DNA of 64,000 nt, taken from Streptomyces collinus (lineage in GTDB: Bacteria > Actinomycetota > Actinomycetes > Streptomycetales > Streptomycetaceae). Below are positions 1-9,473 of this stretch, piece after piece. The position numbers and the translations under genes are program-made. The stretch lies in NCBI RefSeq assembly GCF_031348265.1, contig NZ_CP133771.1:186001-250000 (forward strand), in the 5' to 3' direction. Every line of letters begins with the position of its first letter. The stretch's first letter is position 1. The notes beneath the pieces are model-generated. The model did no database searches. It was not told the origin of the DNA and saw only the letters and a program-made list of their open reading frames with translations.

Positions 1-134
1 TCGAGACACTGGACCGGCAGAACCGCTACGCGATCCTGTACCGGCTCCAAGACGCCAAGAAGGCCGAGACCCGGGCGCGCCGGATCGAGAAGTACGTGGC
101 GATGCTGGCGAGGGGCGAGAAACTGCACCCCTAG
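1..134 (+). CDS. C-terminal end of a YdeI/OmpD-associated family protein (partial)
   Basis: Open frame from base 3 to a TAG stop at 132-134, giving the last 43 residues of a protein cut by the window edge. The sequence (NRYAILYRLQDAKK, then RRIEKYVAMLARGE, then KLHP at the end) matches the conserved C-terminus of the YdeI/OmpD-associated family (bacteriocin-protection-like proteins), whose biochemical role is not established. The N-terminus lies outside the window, so length and start cannot be judged. Confidence 0.8.
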   Translation, partial: ETLDRQNRYAILYRLQDAKKAETRARRIEKYVAMLARGEKLHP

Positions 135-508
135 CCACGGAGAGGAACCGTGGCCGTATGGTGCCCTGGGGTCCCGACGCGTGCGGGAATCGTCGGAAGA
201 AAGCACGCTTCGATGCCAACCAGCGCAAAAACTCTCGACCGGCGCATTGAGCCAGCGAATGGGCCTGTCCAGGACGGCCGTGCAATCAGCCAGGCCGCCG
301 TGGAGGTCACGGCGTCGGCGCCTGCGGGGCGACGCACCACCGACTCCTGCGGCAGCACGACCCGCTCGGCGTCGGCGTACACGCCGTGGACCGCAGCCCG
401 ACTGCTGCGCCCGAGCGACACGCCGCTGCGCGTCGCGGCGGAACGGTATCGTCACCGCCCGCGGCCGAGGTCGCGGCCGGCCGGTTTCCCGCGTGGCCCG
501 GAACGGCG
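135..508. other. 374-bp stretch without a recognisable gene
   Basis: Between the YdeI-like stop and the stop of the VOC gene there are open frames on both strands, but they are Arg/Pro-rich or lack a domain pattern and a convincing ribosome binding site. I see no strong hairpin, promoter or repeat. It may hold decayed coding DNA that I cannot identify. Confidence 0.5.
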
Positions 509-877
509 TCACCGGGCCGGGATCGGCTGAGTGATGTTCAACGGATTTCCGTCGGGGTCCGAGATGTGGGCGACGCGCTCTCCCCACGGCATGTCGTTGG
601 GGCCGCTGCGGACCGAGCCGCCCAGCGCCACCACCCGGCCGAGCGTCTCGTCGACGTCCTCGACACCGATGCTGAGCAGGATTCGCGACGCCGGCCCGGT
701 CCCCGCGTTCGCCTGGGCCACGAGTCCGAGGTCGGTGTCGCCGATGCGCAAGCCGAGGTAGAAGGGCGGGCCTTCCGCCGGTACCCGGAAGGTCTCCTCG
801 GCGCCGAACAACTTCATGTAGAAGCCGAGCAGAACGTCCTGGTGGGCGGTCACGATCACGGGCTGGATGGTGGACAT
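509..877 (-). CDS. VOC family (glyoxalase/bleomycin-resistance fold) protein
   Basis: A 122-residue single-domain protein. The repeated beta-alpha-beta-beta pattern, the segment VLLGFYMKLFGAEETFRVP, and the closing HISDPDGNPLNITQP (DPDGN followed by a short tail) are typical of the vicinal-oxygen-chelate superfamily, PhnB-like branch. Such proteins bind metal or small ligands and include lyases, dioxygenases and antibiotic-binding proteins; substrate cannot be told from sequence. The ATG at 877 is chosen because AGGAG lies just upstream; an open frame continues further upstream but lacks family sequence. It stands alone between non-coding DNA and a dead ABC-F gene. Confidence 0.85.
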   Translation of the reverse strand: MSTIQPVIVTAHQDVLLGFYMKLFGAEETFRVPAEGPPFYLGLRIGDTDLGLVAQANAGTGPASRILLSIGVEDVDETLGRVVALGGSVRSGPNDMPWGERVAHISDPDGNPLNITQPIPAR

Positions 878-1040
878 GGCACTCCTGTCGAGAACGGTCG
901 TGTCGCCGGGTAGACCGTTCGAGGAGGATGAACTCATCGCCAGTCCGCTCCACCGCACGAGCGTTCGGGGATTCAGGGGTGCGGAGCAGTTCAGGGACAG
1001 ATGGTGAAGGCCGTTCGCGGCGGAGGAAAGCCCGACGAGG

Positions 1041-2647
1041 TCAACGCCTGTGGCCATCGTGCAAGTCCAACCGCTCCCCTTCGAAGCCCGCACGGAAGCC
1101 GCGGTCGTGCGAGACGACGACGACCGCCCCCGGGTATGCCGCGAGCGCGGTCTGGAGCTCGTCGACCAGGTCGAGCGCGATGTGGTTCGTCGGCTCGTCC
1201 AGTACGAGGAGGTCCGCGGGGCGGGTCACCAGGCGCGCGATCTGAAGCCGCCGTCGCCGGCCGACGGACAGAGCGGCGACCGGGACGTACAGGTCCTCTT
1301 CCCGGAACAGGCCCAGCGCCAGGAGTTGTTCGCCGTACTCGTCCGGCGGTCCGGGCCGCCCGGCGGCGAACGCGGCGAGCAGCGGGAGCCGTGTGGAGTG
1401 CGCGGGCAGTTCCTGTGGGAGGTAGCCGATCCGGTCAGGGCGGCGTGCCGTGCCCGCGTCCGGCTCGAGGTCGCCTGCCAGGACACGCAGGAGCGTCGTC
1501 TTACCCGCCCCGTTCTCTCCCGTGACCAGCAACCGCTGCCCGGGCGCGATCACCAAGGAGTCGTCCAGACGCAGCCGTTCACCTACGCGTACGCCATCGA
1601 ACTCGGCGAGGGCCCCCCGGGTGGCCGGGCCGTCCGCTGCCGACAGCGCCGACGTGAAGCGGAGCGGTGCCGGCGGTGTTGCCACCGGGTTGCGCCGCAG
1701 TTGGGCCAGGCGCTCCCGGACGGAGCGCACCTGTCCGCCGAGCTTCGCCTCACTGGACCGGCGGTGCTTGCCAAACCCCTGCTTCGGGTCCCGACCGGTG
1801 GTGGCGAGCCGCCTCCCCGCGGCCTCGAGACGTTCCTCCATGCGGGCCACCTCCTCAGCCCAGTCCGCGTACCGCTGCTCCGCGGCGCGCCGGGCGGCGG
1901 CCTTCGCGGCGCGATAGCCGGCCCAGCCGTCGCCATACCGGCGCACGGTTCGTTCATCCCGGTCGACCTCGAGGATCATGGTGGCGACGCGTTCCAGGAA
2001 GCCGCGGTCGTGGGTGACCGCGACAACGGTGCCGCGGTGTGCCCGCAGGTGCTCCTCCAGCCAGTGCACGGCCGCCGCATCGAGGTGGTTCGTCGGTTCG
2101 TCGAGAGGCAGCAGTTCGGGGGCGGCGACCGGACGCAGGCGAGCGCGAGCCGTGACTGCTCACCGCCGGAAAGCGAGCCGAGCGGGCGCTCACGGGTTAT
2201 CCCGGCGAGCCCGAGGCCGTGCAGGGCGGCGTCGGCGCGGGCGTCCGCCGTGTATCCGCCGCGTTCCTCGTACGCGATCAGCAGTTCCCCGTACGCCGCG
2301 AGCTCCTCGTCCGACGCGTCGGCAAGGGACTCCTCTGCCGCACGGAGCTTTCGCTCCGTCCTGCGGAGTTCGGACAGGGCGAGGTCGACGGCGTCCCGCA
2401 CGGTGCGGGACGGATCGAGGTCGAGGGCCTGGGCGAGGTGGCCGGTGCCGCCCGGGAAGCTGACAGTGATCTCCCCGGTGTCCGGCCTCTCCGCAGCGGC
2501 GAGCAGCCGCAGCAAGGTGGACTTGCCGGCACCGTTCTCGCCGATGACGGCGGCCCTCTCGCCTGGACGGACGGTGAAGGAGATGTGATCGAGGATGGTT
2601 CGGGTGCCCTAGGACTTGGTGACGTCCTTGACCGACAGCTGGGTCAC
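1041..2647 (-). pseudogene. ABC-F family ATPase (ribosome-protection type), disrupted
   Basis: About 535 codons would encode a two-cassette ABC-F protein, the family that ejects ribosome-targeting antibiotics or tunes translation. Both cassettes are visible: first Walker [10 protein letters not shown] and signature [12 protein letters not shown], second Walker A GENGAGKTT, signature-like ALSVGRRRRLQIARL, and Walker B LLVLDEPTNH. The probable GTG start at 2647 (MTQLSVKDVTKS) is followed at codon 13 by TAG (2609-2611) where relatives have Tyr (KSYG). A second lesion, a frameshift near 2110-2140, separates the first signature motif from its Walker B and LDEPTNHLD. Two independent lesions argue for a real pseudogene rather than a sequencing error. 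A truncated second half could in theory start at GTG 2069. Confidence 0.85.
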
Positions 2648-2764
2648 GGCGGTGGGGGCGACGGTGGGCAGGGGGGGTGCGGGCGCGGTCGCGCATATGG
2701 CTTTCCCTTGGGCATGCGAAGGGTCTACGGGCAGCAGAAACGGCGGCATGGGCCGTGCCCGGAC

Positions 2765-2788
2765 TCAGACGAAGAAGAGGTAAGCCAT
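2765..2788 (-). promoter_or_regulatory. Candidate 7-codon leader peptide upstream of the ABC-F pseudogene
   Basis: ATG at 2788 opens a seven-residue frame (MAYLFFV) ending in TGA at 2765-2767. GGAG lies two bases before the ATG, about 120 bp upstream of the ABC-F start and downstream of an inverted repeat. Many antibiotic-inducible ABC-F genes are controlled by ribosome stalling on short leader ORFs, so this could be the remains of an attenuator. Inferred from position and size only. Confidence 0.35.
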
Positions 2789-2803
2789 GACTCCAACGTA
2801 ACA

Positions 2804-2816
2804 AGACGAACCGTCT
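2804..2816. promoter_or_regulatory. Short inverted repeat, possible repressor operator
   Basis: AGACG-aac-CGTCT is a 5+3+5 palindrome just upstream of the short leader frame on the minus strand, embedded in a less GC-rich stretch (acgtaacaagacg). The pattern resembles TetR-family operators seen near resistance genes in actinomycetes. No regulator gene is adjacent. Confidence 0.35.
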
Positions 2817-2945
2817 CGCCTCAACTCGGTCACGGCAACCTGCCGGCGGCGAGCGCCGCCCTCGGTGCGAGCCGCCCCCCAGGGCAGGCCAGTCTCCCCC
2901 CATTGGCCGTTCCCGCCCGCTCGGAAGGGCGGTTACGGTCCGGGC

Positions 2946-4322
2946 ATGGACGAGCTGACCAGGATCATCCGTCACGCCGCCGAGCATGCCGCCGCCTACC
3001 GCCGTTCGCTGCCGGGGCGGCCGGTGGCGCGTCCCGTGGACCACACAGCCCTGCGCACCGCCTTCTCCCGTCCGTTGAACCGCTCGCCCGCCGACCCGCT
3101 CACGGTGGTCGACGAGTTGGTGGCCGCTGCCGAGACGGGACTCGTCGCCTCCGCGGGTCCGCGCTTCTTCGGCTTCGTCGTCGGCGGGGCGCTGCCCGCG
3201 GCCACCGCCGCGGAGATCCTGGCCGCCGGGTGGGATCAGAACGCCTTCAACGCCGCGCTCTCCCCCGCCGCCCTCGCCGCGGAGGAGGCGGCGGGCGCCT
3301 GGCTGAAAGACCTGCTCGGCCTCCCCGCGACGGCGTCCGCCGGGTTCGTCACCGGCGGGCAGGCGGCCAACACCGCAGGGCTGGCGGCGGCCCGACAGTA
3401 CCTTCTCACCGAGGCCGGCTGGGACGTCGGGCGCAAGGGGCTGGGCGGTGCCCCGCGCCTGCGGGTGGTCGCGGGCGAGGAGCGTCACGCCACCCTCGAC
3501 CGCTCACTGCGGCTGCTCGGCCTGGGCACCGGCTGCGTGGAGACGGTCCGCACGGACGGACGCGGTGCCCTCGACACCGGGGAGCTGCGCCGCGTGCTGG
3601 CATCCGACCCGGACACGCCGGCGATCGTCTGCGCCCAGGCGGGAAACGTGAACACCGGCGCCTGCGACGATCTCCGCACCGTCTGCGATCTCGCCCACGC
3701 CCGGGGCAGCTGGGTGCACGTCGACGGCGCCTTCGGCCTGTGGGCGGCCGCGAGCCCGGCGACCCGCCCCCTCGTCGACGGCGTCGAGCTGGCCGATTCC
3801 TGGGCCTGCGACGGCCACAAGTGGCTGAACGTGCCCTACGACTGCGGCTACGCCTTCTGCTCCCGCCCCGCCGTTCACGCCGATGCTCTGTCGTACACCG
3901 CCTCCTACCTCACCCGCGCCGACGGCGCTCCGGTCGGCGGCGCCGACTACACCGTCGAGTCCTCCCGCCACGCTCGCGGCTTCGCCACCTGGGCTGCACT
4001 GCGTGAACTCGGCCGGGACGGCGTCGCCGCACTCGTGGACCGCTGCTGCTCCCTCGCCCGCCGTTTCGCCGACGGCCTGACCGCGGCGGGGTTCGAGGTG
4101 GTCAACGACGTGACGCTCAACCAGGTCCTCGTCGGCTTCGGTGACGACGCCCGCACCGACCGCGTGGTGCGGGACGTGCAGCACGACGGCACCTGCTGGA
4201 CGGGCGCCACCACCTGGCGCGGCCGGCGGCTGATGCGCATCTCGGTCTCCGGCCACGCCACGACAGAGGACGACGTCGACCAGTCGATCGCGGCGATCGT
4301 GCGGCTGGCGCGGGAGTCATGA
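2946..4322 (+). CDS. PLP-dependent group II decarboxylase family protein
   Basis: A 458-residue protein of fold-type I, similar in layout to glutamate, aromatic-amino-acid and diaminobutyrate decarboxylases. Visible landmarks are FVTGGQAANTAGLAAAR (cofactor phosphate-binding region), HVDGAFGLW (Asp that pairs with the pyridine nitrogen), and DGHKWLNVPYDCG with the Schiff-base Lys in HKW. Length fits the family. Actinomycete relatives are often annotated as aspartate aminotransferase or pyridoxal-dependent decarboxylase; substrate is unknown. ATG at 2946 is chosen because family similarity begins there; the ribosome binding site is weak. It faces away from the ABC-F remnant and is followed by a 168-bp gap before the importer binding protein. 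Confidence 0.88.
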   Translation: MDELTRIIRHAAEHAAAYRRSLPGRPVARPVDHTALRTAFSRPLNRSPADPLTVVDELVAAAETGLVASAGPRFFGFVVGGALPAATAAEILAAGWDQNAFNAALSPAALAAEEAAGAWLKDLLGLPATASAGFVTGGQAANTAGLAAARQYLLTEAGWDVGRKGLGGAPRLRVVAGEERHATLDRSLRLLGLGTGCVETVRTDGRGALDTGELRRVLASDPDTPAIVCAQAGNVNTGACDDLRTVCDLAHARGSWVHVDGAFGLWAAASPATRPLVDGVELADSWACDGHKWLNVPYDCGYAFCSRPAVHADALSYTASYLTRADGAPVGGADYTVESSRHARGFATWAALRELGRDGVAALVDRCCSLARRFADGLTAAGFEVVNDVTLNQVLVGFGDDARTDRVVRDVQHDGTCWTGATTWRGRRLMRISVSGHATTEDDVDQSIAAIVRLARES

Positions 4323-4411
4323 CCCCGGCGGCCTCGCCTCTTCCACGACTTCGCTACCGAGAGGGCCATCCAATCGAAAAAGTGTACGTTTCGTGCTGTT
4401 ACGGACTACGA

Positions 4412-4428
4412 ATGAGATCTAACCTCAT
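4412..4428. promoter_or_regulatory. Inverted repeat in the promoter region of the importer binding protein
   Basis: ATGAG-atctaac-CTCAT lies in an AT-richer island (4370-4435) about 65 bp before the binding-protein start. The island is the likely promoter, and the palindrome could be an operator (GntR- or TetR-like size). Seen in sequence only. Confidence 0.3.
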
Positions 4429-4490
4429 GTACAGATGGCGGGCGATGGCCGGCCAGTCGACCACCGCCGCCTGTACGAGCGGAGGCGGAG

Positions 4491-5738
4491 ATGAAAGCGT
4501 CGATACGGCGGTCCGCGATCTTCGCGAGCGCGGCCGCTCTTGTGATAGCCGTCTGCGGTACGACGGGCACCGCCCAGGCCGAGCCGGGCGATGGTGAGCT
4601 CCAGTACGGCTACGTCCTGCCGGAGACGGGACAGCTGGCCTACCTCGGCCCGCCGCAGATCGAATCGCTGAAGTTTGCGATACAGAAGATCAACGACGCC
4701 GGCGGAGTCCTGGGCAAGTCCGTGCCGGCCGTCGTCTCCAGTGACGAGGCGGGCCAGGAGGCCGTCGCGGCCCAGTCGGCGGACCGGGTCCTGGCGGCCG
4801 GTGTGGACGCGGTCGTCGGCGCCGCGGCTTCCGGCATGTCGCTGGCGTTCATCGACCGGGTGACCGGTGCGGGCGTCGTGCAGTGCTCGGGGTCGAACAC
4901 CGCGCCGACCTTCACCGACTACGAGGACGACGGCTTCTACTTCCGTACCGTCCCGAGCGACGCGTTGCAGGGGCCCATCCTGGCCGATGTCGTCCGCGAC
5001 GACGGTCACGACCGGGTGGCTCTGGTCGCCCGGGCGGACGACTACGGGCGCGGCCTGATGGAGGCCACCCGCAAGACGCTGGAGGAGCGCGGTGCGACGG
5101 TGACGCTGGCCGAGACCTACGACCCGAAGGCCAGCAACTTCGACCAGGTCGTGCAGCAGATCGAGAACTCCAGGCCGGACGCCGCCGTGGTGATCGCCTT
5201 CGAGGAAGGCACCCAGATCCTGCAGGGCATGATCGAGTCCGGACTCGGGCCCGACCGGATCGGCGTCTACGGCGCCGACGGCCTGCGCAGCGAGGAACTG
5301 CCCTCGCTGGTCGCCCCGGGCCAGCCCGAGAGGCTCTCCGGGATGAAGGGGACCGCGCCGGCCTCGGCGTCGAACGAGCAGTACGTGAAGGACCTCCAGG
5401 AATTCGCGCCGGATCTGAAGGAGCTGCAGTTCGCACCGCAGGTGTTCGACTGCGTGACGACGATCGCGCTCGCCGCCGAGAAGGCGGAGTCCGACGACCC
5501 CGGCGAGTACGTGAAGGAGATGAACGGGATCACCAAGGACGGCGAGAAGTGCAACTCGTTCGCCGCCTGCAAGGAGCTGCTCGCCGACGGCAGGGACATC
5601 GACTACGACGGTGTGAGCGGTCCGCTCGACTTCACCGACAAGGGCGAACCGGGCCAGGCGTCGATCGAGGTGTACGGCTACGACGACGAAGGAAAGCTGC
5701 AGACCCTGCGCACCGAGACCAGCAGGGCCGAGGAGTGA
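4491..5738 (+). CDS. livK: Branched-chain amino-acid type ABC transporter substrate-binding protein
   Basis: A 415-residue secreted binding protein of the type I periplasmic-binding fold (LivK/AmiC/UrtA group). A signal peptide is clear: basic MKASIRRS, a hydrophobic stretch, and TAQAEP as the likely cleavage site. The Cys in LVIAVCGTT is not in a convincing lipobox. The mature part opens with YGYVLPETGQLAYLGPPQ, and ASGMSLAFIDRV and QVFDCVTTIALAAE also fit the family. GGAGGCGGAG directly precedes the ATG. It converges on the ATPase/permease operon (22-bp gap), an arrangement in which the binding protein has its own promoter. Ligand could be a branched-chain amino acid, urea or amide. Confidence 0.88.
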   Translation: MKASIRRSAIFASAAALVIAVCGTTGTAQAEPGDGELQYGYVLPETGQLAYLGPPQIESLKFAIQKINDAGGVLGKSVPAVVSSDEAGQEAVAAQSADRVLAAGVDAVVGAAASGMSLAFIDRVTGAGVVQCSGSNTAPTFTDYEDDGFYFRTVPSDALQGPILADVVRDDGHDRVALVARADDYGRGLMEATRKTLEERGATVTLAETYDPKASNFDQVVQQIENSRPDAAVVIAFEEGTQILQGMIESGLGPDRIGVYGADGLRSEELPSLVAPGQPERLSGMKGTAPASASNEQYVKDLQEFAPDLKELQFAPQVFDCVTTIALAAEKAESDDPGEYVKEMNGITKDGEKCNSFAACKELLADGRDIDYDGVSGPLDFTDKGEPGQASIEVYGYDDEGKLQTLRTETSRAEE

Positions 5739-5760
5739 CGGAGAGGACGGACCGCTGGAA

Positions 5761-6501
5761 TCAACGGACGCGGGCGAGCGTGCCGAGGTAGAGCTCGATC
5801 ACCTTCTCGTCGTGCAGCAGGGCCGTGCCCGTGCCGGTGTACGCGTTGCGGCCCTGGTCGAGGACGTAGCCGCGGTCGCAGAGCTGCAGGCACCTGCGGG
5901 CGTTCTGCTCGACCATGAGCACGGCGACGCCCGCGCTGTTGATCATTCTGCACCGGTCGAAGACGTGGTCCTGGTGGAGGGGCGACAGGCCGGCCGAGGG
6001 CTCGTCGAGCAGCAGCAGCTGCGGCTCCATCATCAGGGCGCGGGCCATCGCGAGCATCTGGCGCTCGCCGCCGGACATGGCGCCGGCCTTCTGCTTGCGG
6101 CGGTCGGCCAGCAGGGGGAAGAGTTCCTCGACCGCCGCGACCCGCCGCGCGTGGTCCCTGGGCCGTAGATACACGCCCATCCGCAGGTTCTCCTCCACGG
6201 TCAGCGTGGGGAACACGTTCTGCAGCTGCGGCACGTAGCCCACGCCCCGCCGGACCATCTCGTGCGCGGGCCGTCCGGTCACGTCCTCGCCGCGCAGCCG
6301 CACGCTCCCGCCGCGTACCCGCAGCAGCCCGAAGACGGCCTTGACCAGGGTCGACTTGCCGGCGCCGTTGGGGCCGATCACGCCGACCACCTCGCCCGGC
6401 CGCACCTCGACGCTGCATCCGCGCAGTACGTCGACGCCCGGCACGTAGCCGGCGACGATCCCGTCGGCCGCCAGCACCGGTGTCTGCTCCTCGACGGACA
6501 T
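5761..6501 (-). CDS. livF: LivF-type ABC transporter ATP-binding protein
   Basis: A 246-residue cytoplasmic ATPase, last gene of the livHMGF-like operon. It has Walker A GPNGAGKST, the TLTVEENLRMGVYL segment typical of LivF, signature MSGGERQMLAMARAL, Walker B LLLLDEPSAGLSP, and a switch His replaced by Q (MVEQN), which is normal for LivF proteins. The start is the ATG at 6501, just downstream of the livG stop. It should pair with LivG to power the LivM-LivH membrane pore. Confidence 0.92.
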   Translation of the reverse strand: MSVEEQTPVLAADGIVAGYVPGVDVLRGCSVEVRPGEVVGVIGPNGAGKSTLVKAVFGLLRVRGGSVRLRGEDVTGRPAHEMVRRGVGYVPQLQNVFPTLTVEENLRMGVYLRPRDHARRVAAVEELFPLLADRRKQKAGAMSGGERQMLAMARALMMEPQLLLLDEPSAGLSPLHQDHVFDRCRMINSAGVAVLMVEQNARRCLQLCDRGYVLDQGRNAYTGTGTALLHDEKVIELYLGTLARVR

Positions 6502-6503
6502 CG

Positions 6504-7365
<862 letters not shown>

Positions 7366-7376
<11 letters not shown>

Positions 7377-8358
7377 TGAGCAGCATCTCCTTCCGGCTGC
7401 CGAGGATGCCCTGTGGCCGGAACGCGACCAGCAGGATGAGGGCGACCCCGACGAGAGCGAAGCGCACCGCGCCGACCTCCGAGGTGCTGATGAGGTCCGG
7501 CGAGATGTGCCCGGCGTCGATGGCCTGGCGCAGCGCGCTGTCGAGGAAGCTGAGGACGAACCAGAACAGGACCGAGCCGACGACCGGCCCGAGGATCCGC
7601 CCGGCGCCCCCGAGGACGAGCAGCGTGTACAGGAAGAACGTGACGCCCGGGTCGTAGTTGTCCGGGTTCACGGACTGCACCTGGATGGCCTGCATCATGC
7701 CCGCGACCGCTCCGATGACGCCGCCGAGGGCGAGGCTCTGCATCTTGTAGGCGTAGACGTTCTTGCCGAGGCTGCGTGCGGCGACCTCGTCCTCACGGAT
7801 CGACCGGATGACCCGGCCCCAGGGGCTGTGGATCAGCAGGGCGAGGAGGCCTCCGACCACGGCCACCAGCACCCATCCGACGATCATCACCCAGAGGTCG
7901 CGGGAGCTGAACCGCACGAGCCACACGCCGTACGTGCCGGGTTCGATGGGACTGAGGGCGTAGAAGTCGTTGGCGAAGCGCTGCAGTCCGAACACCCCGC
8001 CGGTGACCGGCTCGGCCCAGCTGGACCGGTAGAAGAGCCGTAGCGTCTCCCCCGCCGCGATCGTGGTGATCGCGAGGTAGTCGGCGCGCAGCCGCAGGGT
8101 GGGCAGGCCGAGCAGCAGGGCCAGCACGATCGCGCAGGCGATTCCGCCCAGGACGCCGAGCCACATCGGGCCGCCGTACGTCGACACCGTGATGGCGAGC
8201 CCGTAACCGCCGACCAGCATGAACCCGACCTGGCCGAAGTTCAGCAGGCCCGTGTAACCGAAGTGCAGGTTCAGTCCCATCGCGGCGAGGGCGTAGACGG
8301 CGGCGATGGGGCCGATTCCCGAGCGCAGGGCGTCGGAGACGATGGCCGAGAAGTCCAT
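7366..8358 (-). CDS. livM: LivM-type branched-chain amino-acid ABC permease
   Basis: A 330-residue integral membrane protein with about eight to ten hydrophobic segments. LNLHFGYTGLLNFGQVGFMLVGGYG is the conserved LivM/LivH loop (residues about 32-56), and the conserved cytoplasmic segment SIREDEVAARSLGKNVYAYK follows later. The ATG at 8358 is favoured over a longer frame because the preceding residues are Arg/Ser-rich and match no permease N-terminus. Operon order is livH-livM-livG-livF with overlaps or gaps of about 10 bp or less. Confidence 0.92.
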
Positions 8359-8368
8359 GGCACACCCC

Positions 8369-9364
8369 TCACCCGACGCGTTCGGCCCGGCCGAGGATGC
8401 CCTGCGGCCGGACGAGGAGGACGAGGATGAGGACGAGCAGCGCCCACGCGTACTGCAGGTCGACCGGGAACCAGAGGGTGGACATCTGGGCGACGATGCC
8501 GATGACGAGGCTGCCGACCATCGCACCGTAGGCGGAGCCGAGGCCGCCCAGGATGATCCCCGCGAACATGAGCAGCAGGAGCTTGAAGCCCATGTCCCAG
8601 GTGACGATCTCCACCAGGCCGAAGAAGACACCGCCGAGCGCGGCCAGCCCGCCGCCGAGCATCCACACGAAAAGCACCACCCGCTGCACGTCGATGCCGG
8701 ACGCCTCGGCGAGGTCCCGGTTGGCGGAGACGGCCCGGACGGCCGTGCCGATCCGCGTCTTCTGCAGGAGCGCGGCGGTGCCGAGCAGTACCAGTACGGA
8801 GAGCAGGGTGACGGTGAGGTCCCGCGGGGTGATACCGGCCGGGCCCAGGTCGAGGGCGCTCTGGATGTCGTACTGCGCGTAGGAGGCGGGCCGGGTCCCG
8901 TACAGCACGAGGACGACGTGGCGCAGCAGCAGCGAGAGCCCGATGGTGACGATGAACATGTTGATCAGCCCGGTGCCCCGGGCCCGCAGCGGGCGCCAGA
9001 TGCCGCGGTCGACCGCCCCGCCCAGCAGGGCGCCGAAGACCACCGCGGCGAGGGCGGCGGGGATCAGGTGCCATCCGGGACCGGCCGGGGAGGCGTTGAG
9101 GAAGAACGCGAAGGTGGCGCCGATGGTGACGAACTCGCCGTGCGCGAAGTTGATCAGATGGATGGTGCCGAAGATCAGCGAGAGTCCCACCGAGGTGATC
9201 GCGATGATCACTCCGAACTGGATGCCGTCGATCAGCGCCTGCAGAGCGCGCGCGGCGAACGTGGGCCCGCGCGGGACTTCCTCACCCTGTGCCTGCGCGC
9301 AGGTAGCGGGCACCATGACGAGAACCAGGGCGAGGACCGGTACGAGCATCCGCTGGTAGCGCAT
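8369..9364 (-). CDS. livH: LivH-type ABC permease with an N-terminal signal-like segment
   Basis: A 331-residue permease. Family features include GVIIAITSVGLSLIFGTIHLINFAHGEF and the late loop GIILGGLGSAYGAMVGSLVIG. Before these there is an added hydrophobic leader (MRYQRMLVPVLALVLVMVP then ATCAQAQGEEVPRG) that looks like a cleavable Sec signal. Such leaders are known in UrtB-like urea permeases and some actinomycete LivH proteins. First gene of the minus-strand operon; its promoter must lie in the 109-bp divergent gap to the methyltransferase gene at 9474. Confidence 0.9.
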   Translation of the reverse strand: MRYQRMLVPVLALVLVMVPATCAQAQGEEVPRGPTFAARALQALIDGIQFGVIIAITSVGLSLIFGTIHLINFAHGEFVTIGATFAFFLNASPAGPGWHLIPAALAAVVFGALLGGAVDRGIWRPLRARGTGLINMFIVTIGLSLLLRHVVLVLYGTRPASYAQYDIQSALDLGPAGITPRDLTVTLLSVLVLLGTAALLQKTRIGTAVRAVSANRDLAEASGIDVQRVVLFVWMLGGGLAALGGVFFGLVEIVTWDMGFKLLLLMFAGIILGGLGSAYGAMVGSLVIGIVAQMSTLWFPVDLQYAWALLVLILVLLVRPQGILGRAERVG

Positions 9365-9473
9365 GATGGTTCCGGTATGTCACGAACATCCCTAATGAGC
9401 TCAGTGTAGATACAGGTCGGGGCGGTGATACAGGCAGCGGGCCACAGATGTGTCGGGAAGCAGGGGATGCGGG

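Noticed and set aside
150..534. Two plus-strand and one minus-strand open frames between the YdeI-like and VOC genes
   Set aside because: No domain pattern, Arg/Pro-rich composition in two of them, and no convincing ribosome binding sites; they overlap each other.
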